From contig BQOK01000001.1 of the NCBI GenBank assembly GCA_022835495.1, positions 1,302,001-1,366,000 of the forward strand: a DNA stretch of 64,000 bases. The letters are read 5' to 3'. Positions 44,620 through 52,029 of the stretch are shown one piece after another. The notes under the pieces are model-generated. The model searched no databases. It saw nothing but the letters and a program-made list of their open reading frames with translations, and was not told the DNA's origin. A program made the position numbers and the translations under genes. Position 1 is the first letter of the stretch. Each line of letters begins with the position of its first letter. This DNA comes from Oscillospiraceae bacterium (lineage in GTDB: Bacteria; Bacillota; Clostridia; Oscillospirales; Ruminococcaceae).

Positions 44620-45467
44620 GAGTAAGGGTAAAGTATCATATAATTTATCGCCACAGAAAGGAATATCCAGTATTCGTTATGTGTCAGTTCTTTTCTGTGT
44701 CCAGAAGTGGCTATTACGATTTTGTTCATCGTCTTGACAGCACAGAAAAGGATGCTGAGCTTGCCGAGATGATCGCCAAGCAGCGTGAGCAATGTTTCCG
44801 AACCTATGGCTATCGCAGGATGTGGTTATGGCTGGAAAGGCAAAACATTCATCGTAATCCCAAGACAGTCTTGAGAATCATGAAGAAGTATGATCTGCTG
44901 TCTGAAATTCGCCGGCGCAGAAAGTGGGTTCAGATGGGCCAGCAGGTTCACAAATATGAAAATCTGCTCAATCGGGAGTTTCGCGCAGAACATCCCAAGC
45001 AGAAATGGGTGACGGATATCTCTTATATTTTTACAAAACAAGGGGTGCTCTATCTGTCTATGATCCGCGATCTCTATGACAACAGTATTGTGGCATACAA
45101 GACTGGCACCCAGCAGACGGTAAACCTTGTCTTAGATACAATTCACCTTGCTATGAAGCGAAAAAGAGCCGCTGCAGAGTTACAGCTCCACAGCGACCAG
45201 GGATTTCAGTACACCTCGCAAGCATACTTCAACCTGACTCAAGAATACGGCATAACGCCCTCTATGTCAAGGCGTGGAAACTGCTACGACAATGCTATGG
45301 CGGAGAACTTCTTTTCTATCCTCAAGGTGGAGTGTATCTACCGCTATAAACCAAATACATTCGCCGAAGCCAATGATATGATTGATCGTTTTATCTATTT
45401 CTACAATCACGAGCGCATCCAGACAAAGACCGGAGAGGCGCCGCTTGCGCGCCGCCTCTCCTCTTAA
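44616..45467 (+). CDS. IS3 transposase OrfB (DDE integrase)
   Basis: 283 residues, in the -1 frame relative to orfA. Catalytic residues: Asp in KWVTDISYIF, Asp in LHSDQGFQYTS and Glu in NAMAENFFSILKVE. GTG 44616 has AGGGAGG five bases upstream, so reinitiation at GTGA is possible in addition to the frameshift fusion usual in this family. Apparently intact. Confidence 0.92.
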   Translation: MRVRVKYHIIYRHRKEYPVFVMCQFFSVSRSGYYDFVHRLDSTEKDAELAEMIAKQREQCFRTYGYRRMWLWLERQNIHRNPKTVLRIMKKYDLLSEIRRRRKWVQMGQQVHKYENLLNREFRAEHPKQKWVTDISYIFTKQGVLYLSMIRDLYDNSIVAYKTGTQQTVNLVLDTIHLAMKRKRAAAELQLHSDQGFQYTSQAYFNLTQEYGITPSMSRRGNCYDNAMAENFFSILKVECIYRYKPNTFAEANDMIDRFIYFYNHERIQTKTGEAPLARRLSS

Positions 45468-45532
45468 AATTTCGTTTTCCTACTTAGGGCCCCGCTTTTT
45501 TGTGCTGTCTGCATAATCTGGGGCTGTTCACC

Positions 45533-45561
45533 TTGACAGGGGCCGCCCCCTCGTTTACAAT
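45533..45561 (+). promoter_or_regulatory. Promoter of the riboswitch-exchanger unit
   Basis: TTGACA (45533-45538), 17 bp, TACAAT (45556-45561). The IS3 element ends 3 bp upstream of the -35. Confidence 0.85.
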
Positions 45562-45570
45562 AGGATACAT

Positions 45571-45742
45571 CCAATAAAAGGGAGTAGTTCGCGCCCCGTT
45601 CCGGCAGGAACGCGGCGTTGTGCGGTCCGTCATCCCGTCACGGGGCTGCCAGCCCCGGTACCGGGCCGCGCACGGGTGCCTTGGCCTTTCGGAACGAGAC
45701 TTTTGTTGTGCTTTTGGGCACAATAAAAGTCTCGTTTTTTGT
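45571..45742 (+). ncRNA. yybP-ykoY manganese riboswitch with terminator
   Basis: The leader has the hallmark AAAAGGGAGTAG near its 5' end (45576-45587), then a G+C-rich paired region with CCGTCA and GGGGCTGCCAGCCCCGG. It ends in a strong terminator (stem 45693-45711 with 45718-45736, then T6) 34 bp before the exchanger start. In this class Mn2+ binding prevents terminator formation and switches on Mn2+ efflux genes. Assignment is by motif and by the downstream cation exchanger. Confidence 0.75.
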
Positions 45743-45776
45743 GCCTGCGCCGCAAAATAAGGGAGGAATGGATCGA

Positions 45777-46706
45777 ATGATCTGGAATTGTGTGGTACTT
45801 TTGTTCGGCTTTGCGCTGCTGCTCAAGGGGGCGGACGCATTTGTGGACGGCTCCTCCGGCATCGCCCGCCTTTTGCGGGTGCCCGGGGTGGTGATCGGCC
45901 TCACCATCGTGGCCATCGGCACCAGCCTGCCCGAGGCGTCGGTGTCCATCACCGCGGGGCTTGTGGGGGCAAACGGCCTTTCCCTGGGAAATGTGATCGG
46001 CTCGAACATCTTCAATCTTATGGTGGTGGCCTGCCTGTGTGCGCTTATCATGACCTTTTCGCTGGAAAAGCAGCTGCTCACCCGGGATTTCCCGGTGTGC
46101 GTGGGGGCCAGCGCCCTGCTCGTGGTGTTTTTGCTCGACGGTGTGCTGGCCCGCTGGGAGGGGCTTGTGCTGCTGGCGGGGCTGATCGCCTACATGGTGT
46201 GGACGGTGGCGGCTACCCTGAAAAACCGCGCCGGCACCGAGCCCTGCACGGAGACCATCTCCCCGGTCAAATGCGTGGTGTTTATTGTGCTGGGGGCCGC
46301 GGCCATTATTTGGGGGGGCGACCTGGTGGTGAACAGCGCCAGTGCCATTGCCCGCACGCTGGGCCTCACCGAAACGCTCATCGGCCTCACCATCGTGGCG
46401 GTGGGCACCAGCCTGCCCGAGCTGGCTACCAGCATTGTGGCGGCAAAAAAAGGCGAGAGCGGCCTTGCGCTGGGCAACGCCATCGGCTCCAGCACCTTCA
46501 ACATCCTGTTCATTTTGGGCGCGTCCAGCGCGCTGAACCCCATCGAGGCGCCCGCGGGCATTTTGGTGGATGCCCTGATTCTTCTGGCGCTCACAGGCGC
46601 GCTTTTTGTGTGGTGCCGCATTAAAGGCCGCATGACAAAGCCCATGGGGGCGGCAGGGCTGGCGGCCTATCTCGCTTATATGGTATACCTGATCGTAAAC
46701 GCATAA
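45777..46706 (+). CDS. Cation (Ca2+/Mn2+):Na+ or H+ exchanger, CaCA family
   Basis: 309 residues. ATG 45777 is preferred to ATG 45768, which would touch the GGGAGGA site. Two inverted alpha-repeats are clear: GTSLPEASVSI with GNVIGSNIFNL, and GTSLPELATSIVAA with GNAIGSSTFNILF. The YrbG-like family is usually annotated as calcium/sodium antiporter; the Mn2+ riboswitch upstream suggests manganese export here. Located just downstream of an IS3 insertion that leaves its promoter intact. Confidence 0.92.
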   Translation: MIWNCVVLLFGFALLLKGADAFVDGSSGIARLLRVPGVVIGLTIVAIGTSLPEASVSITAGLVGANGLSLGNVIGSNIFNLMVVACLCALIMTFSLEKQLLTRDFPVCVGASALLVVFLLDGVLARWEGLVLLAGLIAYMVWTVAATLKNRAGTEPCTETISPVKCVVFIVLGAAAIIWGGDLVVNSASAIARTLGLTETLIGLTIVAVGTSLPELATSIVAAKKGESGLALGNAIGSSTFNILFILGASSALNPIEAPAGILVDALILLALTGALFVWCRIKGRMTKPMGAAGLAAYLAYMVYLIVNA

Positions 46707-46725
46707 GCGGCGCCCCGGCATGGTT

Positions 46726-47604
46726 TCAAACTTCCCCGGCCAAGGCCAGAAAGGCCTCCATGGCCGGGGTTTTCCATTTTGCGGCGTGGCGGAACAGGCG
46801 GCTGGGTACCACCGCCGCAAACCCCTCCACCTGCAGCGGCACAAGCTCGCCCCGGGCCTGGGGCCCCTCCAGCAAAAAGCCGGGCAGCAGGGCCACGCCC
46901 AGCCCGCTCAGAGCAAACTTCAAAATGGCGGTGGTGCTGTCGGTTTCCAAAAAAATATGGGGCTGCAGGCCCTGGCGCGCGCAAAAATTTTCAAACACGG
47001 CCCGGTAGGGGCAGCCCTGTTCAGTAAAAAGAAAGGGCATGCCCGAAAGCCTGGCGGGCGGCACGGGGCCGGGGCTGGCCCAGGGGCTGCCCGGCGCCGC
47101 GGCAAGCTGCAGCGGGTGGGCCCCGGAGCAGCTTTGGGCCCAGCTGCCGGGGACCGGCCCCTCGCCCAAAAGCCATACAAGGTCCAGCCCGCCCGCGTTC
47201 AGCTGGCGGGCAAGCTGGTTCCAGCCGCCGGTCTGCACCTCCAGGTCCACCTGGGGATACCGCTCATGATAGCGGCGCAGCAGCTGCGGCAGCGGCCCGC
47301 CGCACAGCGAGGTAAAGACCCCCAGCCGCAGCTTGCCCCGGGGCGGCCCGGGCTGCTGAACGGCAAGCTTTGCGTTTTCCGCCCCCCGCACCAGGGCGCG
47401 GGCGTGTTCCAGCAGAATTTCGCCGGCCGGGGTAAGGGCAATGCGCTTGCCCAGCCGGTCGAACAGGGGAAGGCCGAGCTCTTGTTCCAGCAGCTGGATT
47501 TGGGTGGTCACGGTGGACTGGGTATACCCAAGCTCTGCCGCAGCGCGGGAAAAGCTGTGCAGGTCGGCCACCCGGATAAAGGTGTTCAGGTTGCGGAGCT
47601 CCAT
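46726..47604 (-). CDS. LysR-family transcriptional regulator
   Basis: 292 residues. The N-terminal winged helix (FSRAAAELGYTQSTVTTQIQLLEQELGLPLFDR, about 18-50) is followed by a periplasmic-binding-like effector domain. It is divergent from the small glutaredoxin-like gene at 47722, and an AATTGAAT palindrome lies between them, the usual setting for LysR control of a divergent target. Effector unknown. Confidence 0.9.
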   Translation of the reverse strand: MELRNLNTFIRVADLHSFSRAAAELGYTQSTVTTQIQLLEQELGLPLFDRLGKRIALTPAGEILLEHARALVRGAENAKLAVQQPGPPRGKLRLGVFTSLCGGPLPQLLRRYHERYPQVDLEVQTGGWNQLARQLNAGGLDLVWLLGEGPVPGSWAQSCSGAHPLQLAAAPGSPWASPGPVPPARLSGMPFLFTEQGCPYRAVFENFCARQGLQPHIFLETDSTTAILKFALSGLGVALLPGFLLEGPQARGELVPLQVEGFAAVVPSRLFRHAAKWKTPAMEAFLALAGEV

Positions 47605-47631
47605 CTTGCAGCCTCTTTCTTGTATCGAAAT

Positions 47632-47689
47632 AATTGAATGTTATTATATTATAATTCAATTTTACAAATTTTAAAAGAGGAAGTATACT
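47632..47689 (+). promoter_or_regulatory. LysR-type operator and promoter of the glutaredoxin-like gene
   Basis: AATTGAAT (47632-47639) and ATTCAATT (47654-47661) form an inverted repeat with a 14-bp spacer. TTTACA (47661-47666), 17 bp and TATACT (47684-47689) make the promoter, so the operator abuts the -35. Confidence 0.65.
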
Positions 47690-47721
47690 GAAACCAGGAT
47701 CAAATTCAGGAGGTACTTTGT

Positions 47722-47979
47722 ATGAACGTGACCGTGATCGGCAGCCATCTTTGCCCCGATACCCTTTATGCGCTGTGCGAGCTGCGCAGAGCGAACGCGA
47801 CCATTGAGTTCAAAAATCTGTCCGCCTCGCTGGCAGACCTGAAGGCCTATTTGGCCCTGCGCGAGAGCGAGCCCCTGTACGACGCTGTGCGCCAGGGGGG
47901 CGGCATCGGCATTCCCTGCTTTGTGCTGGAAAACGGGGAAAAAACGCTGGATCTGGGCAAGGTGCTGGCCGGCTGCTGA
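47722..47979 (+). CDS. Small glutaredoxin-like protein
   Basis: 85 residues from ATG 47722 behind AGGAGG. The thioredoxin-fold pattern is visible: VTVIGSHLCPDT in place of the usual CxxC, then GIGIPCFVLENG with the cis-Pro. Only one cysteine remains at the active-site position (Cys11), so any redox activity would be monothiol. Probably regulated by the divergent LysR protein. A very stable terminator follows. Confidence 0.75.
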   Translation: MNVTVIGSHLCPDTLYALCELRRANATIEFKNLSASLADLKAYLALRESEPLYDAVRQGGGIGIPCFVLENGEKTLDLGKVLAGC

Positions 47980-48017
47980 GCGGCCGGCAAAACCCGCGCA
48001 GGCCCGGAACACCATTT

Positions 48018-48071
48018 AAAAGGGAGAAGGGGCCCCGGCCGTTTTTGGCCGGGGCCCCTTCTCCCTTTTTC
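48018..48071 (+). terminator. Intrinsic terminator, 23-bp perfect stem
   Basis: 48018-48040 pairs perfectly with 48047-48069 around a GTTTTT loop; T-run at the end. It can also stop sfsA transcription from the other strand. Confidence 0.9.
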
Positions 48072-48155
48072 GCCCTGGTGGGGCGGAGGTGCTGAAAAAA
48101 CCACAGAGATGCAAAACCGTGCGGCCCTGGCGGTGCTGCGGGCGATCTGGGCCCG

Positions 48156-48833
48156 CTACAGCTCCACCTGCACCGGCTGGTCCAGCGCCATGCTTTTGGG
48201 CGTGACGCGGCAATCGTATGCCAGCAGCTGCACCCCCGCTGCCACGGCCCGGCGAAGCGCCTGGCCGAACGCGGGGTGGGTGGCCCAGTTGGGGCCAAAG
48301 GTGTGGGGGCCTTTCATCTGGATCACGATGAGCACACAGCAGCGCCAGCCCTGGCCGGCCAGGGCGGCGAGCTCGTTCACGTGCTTCAGGCCGCGCAGGG
48401 TTGGCGCGTCGGGGAAGCGGGCGTACCCCTCCGTTTCCAGGGTGCAGCCCTTTACCTCCACCAGCATTTTTTGCCCTGCCTGTTCCGCGTAAAAATCAAA
48501 GCGGGAATCCCCCAGCTTATACTCGGCCCGAAGCGCGCCCAGCGGGCCAAGGCCGCCCGCGGCCAGCCACTCCTTTGCGGCGGCATTGGGGGCGGCGGAA
48601 TCCATGTTCACCAGCAGGGAACCCTTTTCCACCGCCACCAGGTCACAGGGGGTCTTGCGGGCCGGGTTTTCGCTGCGCTCCAGATATACCCGCGCGCCGG
48701 GCACCAAAAGCTCGGCGCAGCGACCGGTGTTTTTTACATGCACGGCGAACGGTTCGCCTTTGCCGCGCACCGTTGCCACAAAGCGGTTGGGGCGCGCCAG
48801 AAATGTGGCCGGCTCGATGTGGGAATACTGCAT
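48156..48833 (-). CDS. sfsA: SfsA-family protein (sugar fermentation stimulation)
   Basis: 225 residues. Family landmarks: RPNRFVATV, VHVKNTGRC, LLVPGARVYLE, KMLVEVKGCTLE and FPDAPTLRGLKHVNEL. SfsA has an N-terminal OB-like and a C-terminal nuclease-like domain; a role in maltose gene expression was reported in Escherichia coli, but the biochemical function is unclear. Monocistronic on the minus strand, divergent from the ricin-lectin gene. Confidence 0.95.
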   Translation of the reverse strand: MQYSHIEPATFLARPNRFVATVRGKGEPFAVHVKNTGRCAELLVPGARVYLERSENPARKTPCDLVAVEKGSLLVNMDSAAPNAAAKEWLAAGGLGPLGALRAEYKLGDSRFDFYAEQAGQKMLVEVKGCTLETEGYARFPDAPTLRGLKHVNELAALAGQGWRCCVLIVIQMKGPHTFGPNWATHPAFGQALRRAVAAGVQLLAYDCRVTPKSMALDQPVQVEL

Positions 48834-48891
48834 TTTTGCGTCCTTTCAGGGGTCGAAAAGACCCGGAAATTGGCTTTTTCAGCGGTTTTGC

Positions 48892-48919
48892 TTGACGTAT
48901 TCTACAGGAATGCTATAAT
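48892..48919 (+). promoter_or_regulatory. Strong promoter of the ricin-lectin gene
   Basis: TTGACG (48892-48897), 16 bp, TATAAT (48914-48919) with a TGC extension. Confidence 0.85.
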
Positions 48920-49008
48920 TTTACCAAAGCATACCGAAACCGGCCGCACCGGCCGGCGCACCGGCGTATGCGGAGGGTTTTGCACACTGAAAAGGAGAGG
49001 TAAAAACA

Positions 49009-49797
49009 ATGAAAAAGAGCAGCGAGCAAACTGTGATCAGTGCAGATAAATATTACACCATCACCGCCGCAAATGGCAAGGTGGTAGAGGTGGCCGATTT
49101 CAACCCCGAGAACGGCGCTGCCATCCAGCTGTGGGACTATGCGGGTGAGGACTGGCAGCAGTGGAGCTTTGTGCGCGCGGGCGACGGGGTGTACCGCATC
49201 TGCAACAAGTTCACCGGCAAGATGCTGGACCTGATCGCCGGCGGCGTGGTGGACGGCACCTGGGTGCACCAGTGGGAGGGCGCCAGCGGTTCCAGCCAGC
49301 TGTGGGTGCTGGAATCCACCGGCGACGGCCGCGTGAAAATCCGCTCGAACCTTTCGGGCAAATGCCTGGACGTGGTGGGCATGAACCAGGAGAACGGCGC
49401 GCGCCTGCAGATCTGGCAGGACGTGAACGGCGAGAACCAGATCTGGCTGGTGCAGGAGGCAAAGGCTGTGAAGAAAGCCGCCCGCGCCAAAAAAGCCGAA
49501 GCCGCGCCGAAAGCCGCCGCCAAAAAGGCTGCTGAGCCCGCAAAAGCCGAAGCAAAGCCTGCTGCCAAAAAGCCGGGCCGCAAGCCCGCCGCCAAGAAGG
49601 CCGCGCCCAAAGCCGAGCTGGTAAAGCCCGCCGAGACCACCAAGGCGCTGGCCGAGCAGCCCAAGACCACCAAGGCGCTGACTGAAAAGAAAGCCGCCCC
49701 CGCCAAGAAGGCCGCGCCTGCTAAAAAGGCGGAAACCGCCAAGAAAGCGGAGCCTGCCAAAAAAGCTGCGCCCGCCAAGAAGACCGACAAAGAATAA
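49009..49797 (+). CDS. Ricin-type beta-trefoil lectin with histone H1-like tail
   Basis: 262 residues from ATG 49009 behind AAAGGAGAGG, no signal peptide. Residues 12-150 are a ricin B-type beta-trefoil, with repeated Q-x-W motifs (QLWDY, QQWSF, QLWVL, QIWQD, QIWLV). From about 152 to the end the chain is almost only Lys, Ala, Pro and Glu, with repeats of KKAAPAKKA as in eukaryotic H1 and bacterial histone-like tails. Such tails bind nucleic acid; a cytoplasmic lectin-DNA or lectin-RNA protein is inferred. The strong promoter suggests abundance. No partner gene is linked. Confidence 0.8.
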   Translation: MKKSSEQTVISADKYYTITAANGKVVEVADFNPENGAAIQLWDYAGEDWQQWSFVRAGDGVYRICNKFTGKMLDLIAGGVVDGTWVHQWEGASGSSQLWVLESTGDGRVKIRSNLSGKCLDVVGMNQENGARLQIWQDVNGENQIWLVQEAKAVKKAARAKKAEAAPKAAAKKAAEPAKAEAKPAAKKPGRKPAAKKAAPKAELVKPAETTKALAEQPKTTKALTEKKAAPAKKAAPAKKAETAKKAEPAKKAAPAKKTDKE

Positions 49798-49847
49798 CAA
49801 AAGCGGGGCCGGCCCGTTGCCGCCGGACCTTCTTTGGATAAAATTAC

Positions 49848-49890
49848 GAACGGCCGCCATTCCTTTGAGGAATGGCGGCCGTTCTTCTGT
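49848..49890 (+). terminator. Intrinsic terminator of the ricin-lectin gene
   Basis: A 17-bp stem (49848-49864 with 49868-49884) with loop TTG, then TTCTTCT. Confidence 0.8.
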
Positions 49891-49938
49891 TCCGCCCGCT
49901 TGACCGCGCTGAGCAGCGGCAGGACGGGCGGAACTTCC

Positions 49939-50364
49939 TTACGGTTTTTCTTGCTTTATGTATGCCCGGATGAATTTTTCCGAGGGGGAGTAGAGCTTTT
50001 GGGGCAGGGCATCCAGCGAAAACCATTCCCAGGCGTCCTGCTTGTCCGGCTCCATCACCCTGGCCTCTCCCGCGTGAGCCCTGGCGATTACCTGGAGGGT
50101 TACAAAATGTTTATGGGGCTGGATATCATCGGCCGCGCTGAAGACCTGAAGGTCCCAAATCGTAAGGCCGGTTTCCTCCCGGACCTCCCGGGCCGCCCCT
50201 TCAAAGATCGTTTCGTGGTATTCCTGCTTGCCCCCCGGCAGGCACCAGCTGCCCGGCTCGTAAATGCCGCCGGTGTCGGGCCCGTTTACAACGCGATGCC
50301 CCAAAAGGATCTTGTTTTCTTTTAGGATCATTACCCCAATGCCCACTTTTATAAAAGGCTCCAC
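49939..50364 (-). CDS. NUDIX hydrolase
   Basis: 141 residues. The NUDIX box GKQEYHETIFEGAAREVREE, continuing TGL (about 45-67), has the full G-x5-E-x7-RE-x2-EE-x-G pattern, so Mg2+-dependent hydrolysis of a nucleoside diphosphate derivative is expected. The closest style is MutT-like ADP-ribose or dNTP enzymes, but substrate is not predictable. Isolated gene. The 240 bases upstream hold no further gene. Confidence 0.92.
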   Translation of the reverse strand: MEPFIKVGIGVMILKENKILLGHRVVNGPDTGGIYEPGSWCLPGGKQEYHETIFEGAAREVREETGLTIWDLQVFSAADDIQPHKHFVTLQVIARAHAGEARVMEPDKQDAWEWFSLDALPQKLYSPSEKFIRAYIKQEKP

Positions 50365-50607
50365 AAAATCACCCCAAACTTTGATCAGATGTGCCTACCA
50401 CAGAAAAACAGGCGGCTTTTCTACAGTCTAATTCCAGCGGGCGTAAATGTCAAACCAGATGTTTTGCACAGGGGGCTGTTAAGCAGCCGCTTTTGGCTTT
50501 TTGCACCCCTTATGTGACTTTGCCACAGTAAGTTGGCGCAAACCCGCATATAATAAAAACCATTCCCCCTTTTACAGGGGCATCCCAACAAAAAGGAGGC
50601 CTGTTTT

Positions 50608-51954
50608 ATGGGCTTTACCGTTGAAACCGGGGTTTCGGCCCTTACTGTTTTTGTGCAGGGGCTGCTGAGCTTTTTTTCCCCGTGTGTGCTGCCGCTGGTG
50701 CCGCTGTACCTGGGGTATCTGGCCGGGGGAGCGGCCGCCGGAGATCTGACCGACCGGCAGCGCCGCCGGGTTACAATGCGCAATACGGTGTTTTTTGTGA
50801 TCGGCGTGAGCTTTGCGTTTTTCCTTCTGGGGCTGGGCTTTACCAGCCTGGGGCGCTTTTTGAGCGGCAACCGCGCCATGGTGGCCCGCATTGGGGGCAT
50901 CCTGATTATGCTGCTGGGCCTGGTGCAGCTGGGCTTTTTGAGCTCGAAATTCATGCAGCGCGAGTGGCGGCTGCCCTTTAACCTGCAAAAATGGGGCATG
51001 AACCCGCTCACCGCGCTGCTGCTGGGGTTCACCTTCAGCTTTGCCTGGACCCCCTGTGTGGGCCCGGCGCTCACCAGCGTGCTGCTGATGGCGGGCTCGG
51101 CCGCCACCCGCGGCATGGGCTTTGTGCTGATCGGGGTGTACACCCTGGGCTTTATTCTGCCCTTTTTGGCGGTAGGCATGTTCACCAGCCAGGTGCTGGG
51201 CTTTTTCAAGCGGCACACCAATTGGGTCCGCTGGACAGCCAAGGCCGGGGGCGTGCTGCTGATCGTGATGGGCCTGATGATGTTTACCGGCTGGATGAAC
51301 GGGTTCACGGGGTATCTGTCCGGCCTTGGGGGCGCGGGGGGCGGCCCTGGCGCAAGCCAAAGCGCCCCGGCCCCCACCGAGGCCCCGCCCGCTTCCGGCA
51401 GCGGGGCGCCGGGCGAGGCGGACGCTTCTTCCCCGGGCAGCTCTTCGGCAGGCAGCGGGGCGGCCCCGGGCAGCAGTTCGGCCGCCGAGCTTCCCCCTGC
51501 GCCGGATTTCACCCTGGTGGACCAGAACGGCGAAACCCACACCCTGTCCGACTACCAGGGCAAGGTGGTGTTCCTGAACTTTTGGGCTACCTGGTGCGGC
51601 CCCTGCCAGCGCGAGATGCCCGAGATCGAGCAGCTTTACCTGGACAGCGGCGGCAACGCGGAGGATCTGGTGGTGCTGGGGGTGGCAAACCCCAAAAGTG
51701 CGGATTACCCCAACGCGGTGGACAACAAGACCGCCGAGGAGATCACCAAATTTTTGGCCGACGGCGGCTACACCTACCCGGTGGTGATGGATGTGACGGG
51801 CGATTTGTTCCGCCAGTATGGCATCAGCGCCTACCCCACCACCTTTATGATCGACGCCCAGGGCAGCGTGTTCGGCTACATCCAGGGCAGCCTGACCCGC
51901 GATATCATGGACAGCATTGTGGAACAGACAAAAAGCGGCGTGCGCGCCCAATAA
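50608..51954 (+). CDS. CcdA-type membrane reductase fused to a TlpA-like thioredoxin
   Basis: 448 residues from ATG 50608 behind AAAGGAGG. Residues 1-235 form six membrane helices of CcdA/DsbD type with the two cysteine motifs SPCVLP and TPCVGP, which carry electrons across the membrane. A Ser/Ala/Pro/Gly-rich linker (about 240-295) leads to an extracellular TlpA/ResA-like domain with active site WCGPC. The fusion should reduce disulfides or methionine sulfoxides outside the cell. A TATAAT at 50549-50554 is a possible -10. Terminator at 51963. Confidence 0.9.
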   Translation: MGFTVETGVSALTVFVQGLLSFFSPCVLPLVPLYLGYLAGGAAAGDLTDRQRRRVTMRNTVFFVIGVSFAFFLLGLGFTSLGRFLSGNRAMVARIGGILIMLLGLVQLGFLSSKFMQREWRLPFNLQKWGMNPLTALLLGFTFSFAWTPCVGPALTSVLLMAGSAATRGMGFVLIGVYTLGFILPFLAVGMFTSQVLGFFKRHTNWVRWTAKAGGVLLIVMGLMMFTGWMNGFTGYLSGLGGAGGGPGASQSAPAPTEAPPASGSGAPGEADASSPGSSSAGSGAAPGSSSAAELPPAPDFTLVDQNGETHTLSDYQGKVVFLNFWATWCGPCQREMPEIEQLYLDSGGNAEDLVVLGVANPKSADYPNAVDNKTAEEITKFLADGGYTYPVVMDVTGDLFRQYGISAYPTTFMIDAQGSVFGYIQGSLTRDIMDSIVEQTKSGVRAQ

Positions 51955-51962
51955 AAAGCAGA

Positions 51963-52010
51963 GCGGCGCCCCGGCTGTGGAAGAGCTTCACAGCCGGGGC
52001 GCCGCTTTGT
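51963..52010. terminator. Bidirectional terminator between ccdA-tlpA and oleate hydratase
   Basis: A 17-bp perfect stem (51963-51979 with 51989-52005) followed by TTTGTT. Confidence 0.85.
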
Positions 52011-52029
52011 TCAAAGGGCAAAAGCGCGG

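Larger units (their letters stand above)
44228..45530 (+). mobile_element. IS3-family insertion sequence (IS150-like), 1303 bp
   Basis: Terminal inverted repeats TGAACAGCCCCAG (44228-44240) and CTGGGGCTGTTCA (45518-45530) are perfect over 13 bp, begin TG and end CA. They are flanked by a 3-bp target duplication CCT (44225-44227 and 45531-45533). It contains overlapping orfA and orfB with a complete DDE set, so it is probably active or recently so. G+C is much lower than in the flanks. A stem-loop (44264-44277 with 44288-44301) covers the ribosome site of orfA. Confidence 0.92.
44212..45554. repeat. 15-bp hairpin arms split by the IS3 insertion
   Basis: ACGAGGGGGCGGCCC (44212-44226) and GGGCCGCCCCCTCGT (45540-45554) are exact complements. 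With the IS and one CCT removed they form a perfect stem with loop TTGACAG, in which TTGACA is the -35 of the downstream exchanger promoter. The element thus broke the hairpin between the tetR operon and the riboswitch gene. Confidence 0.8.
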
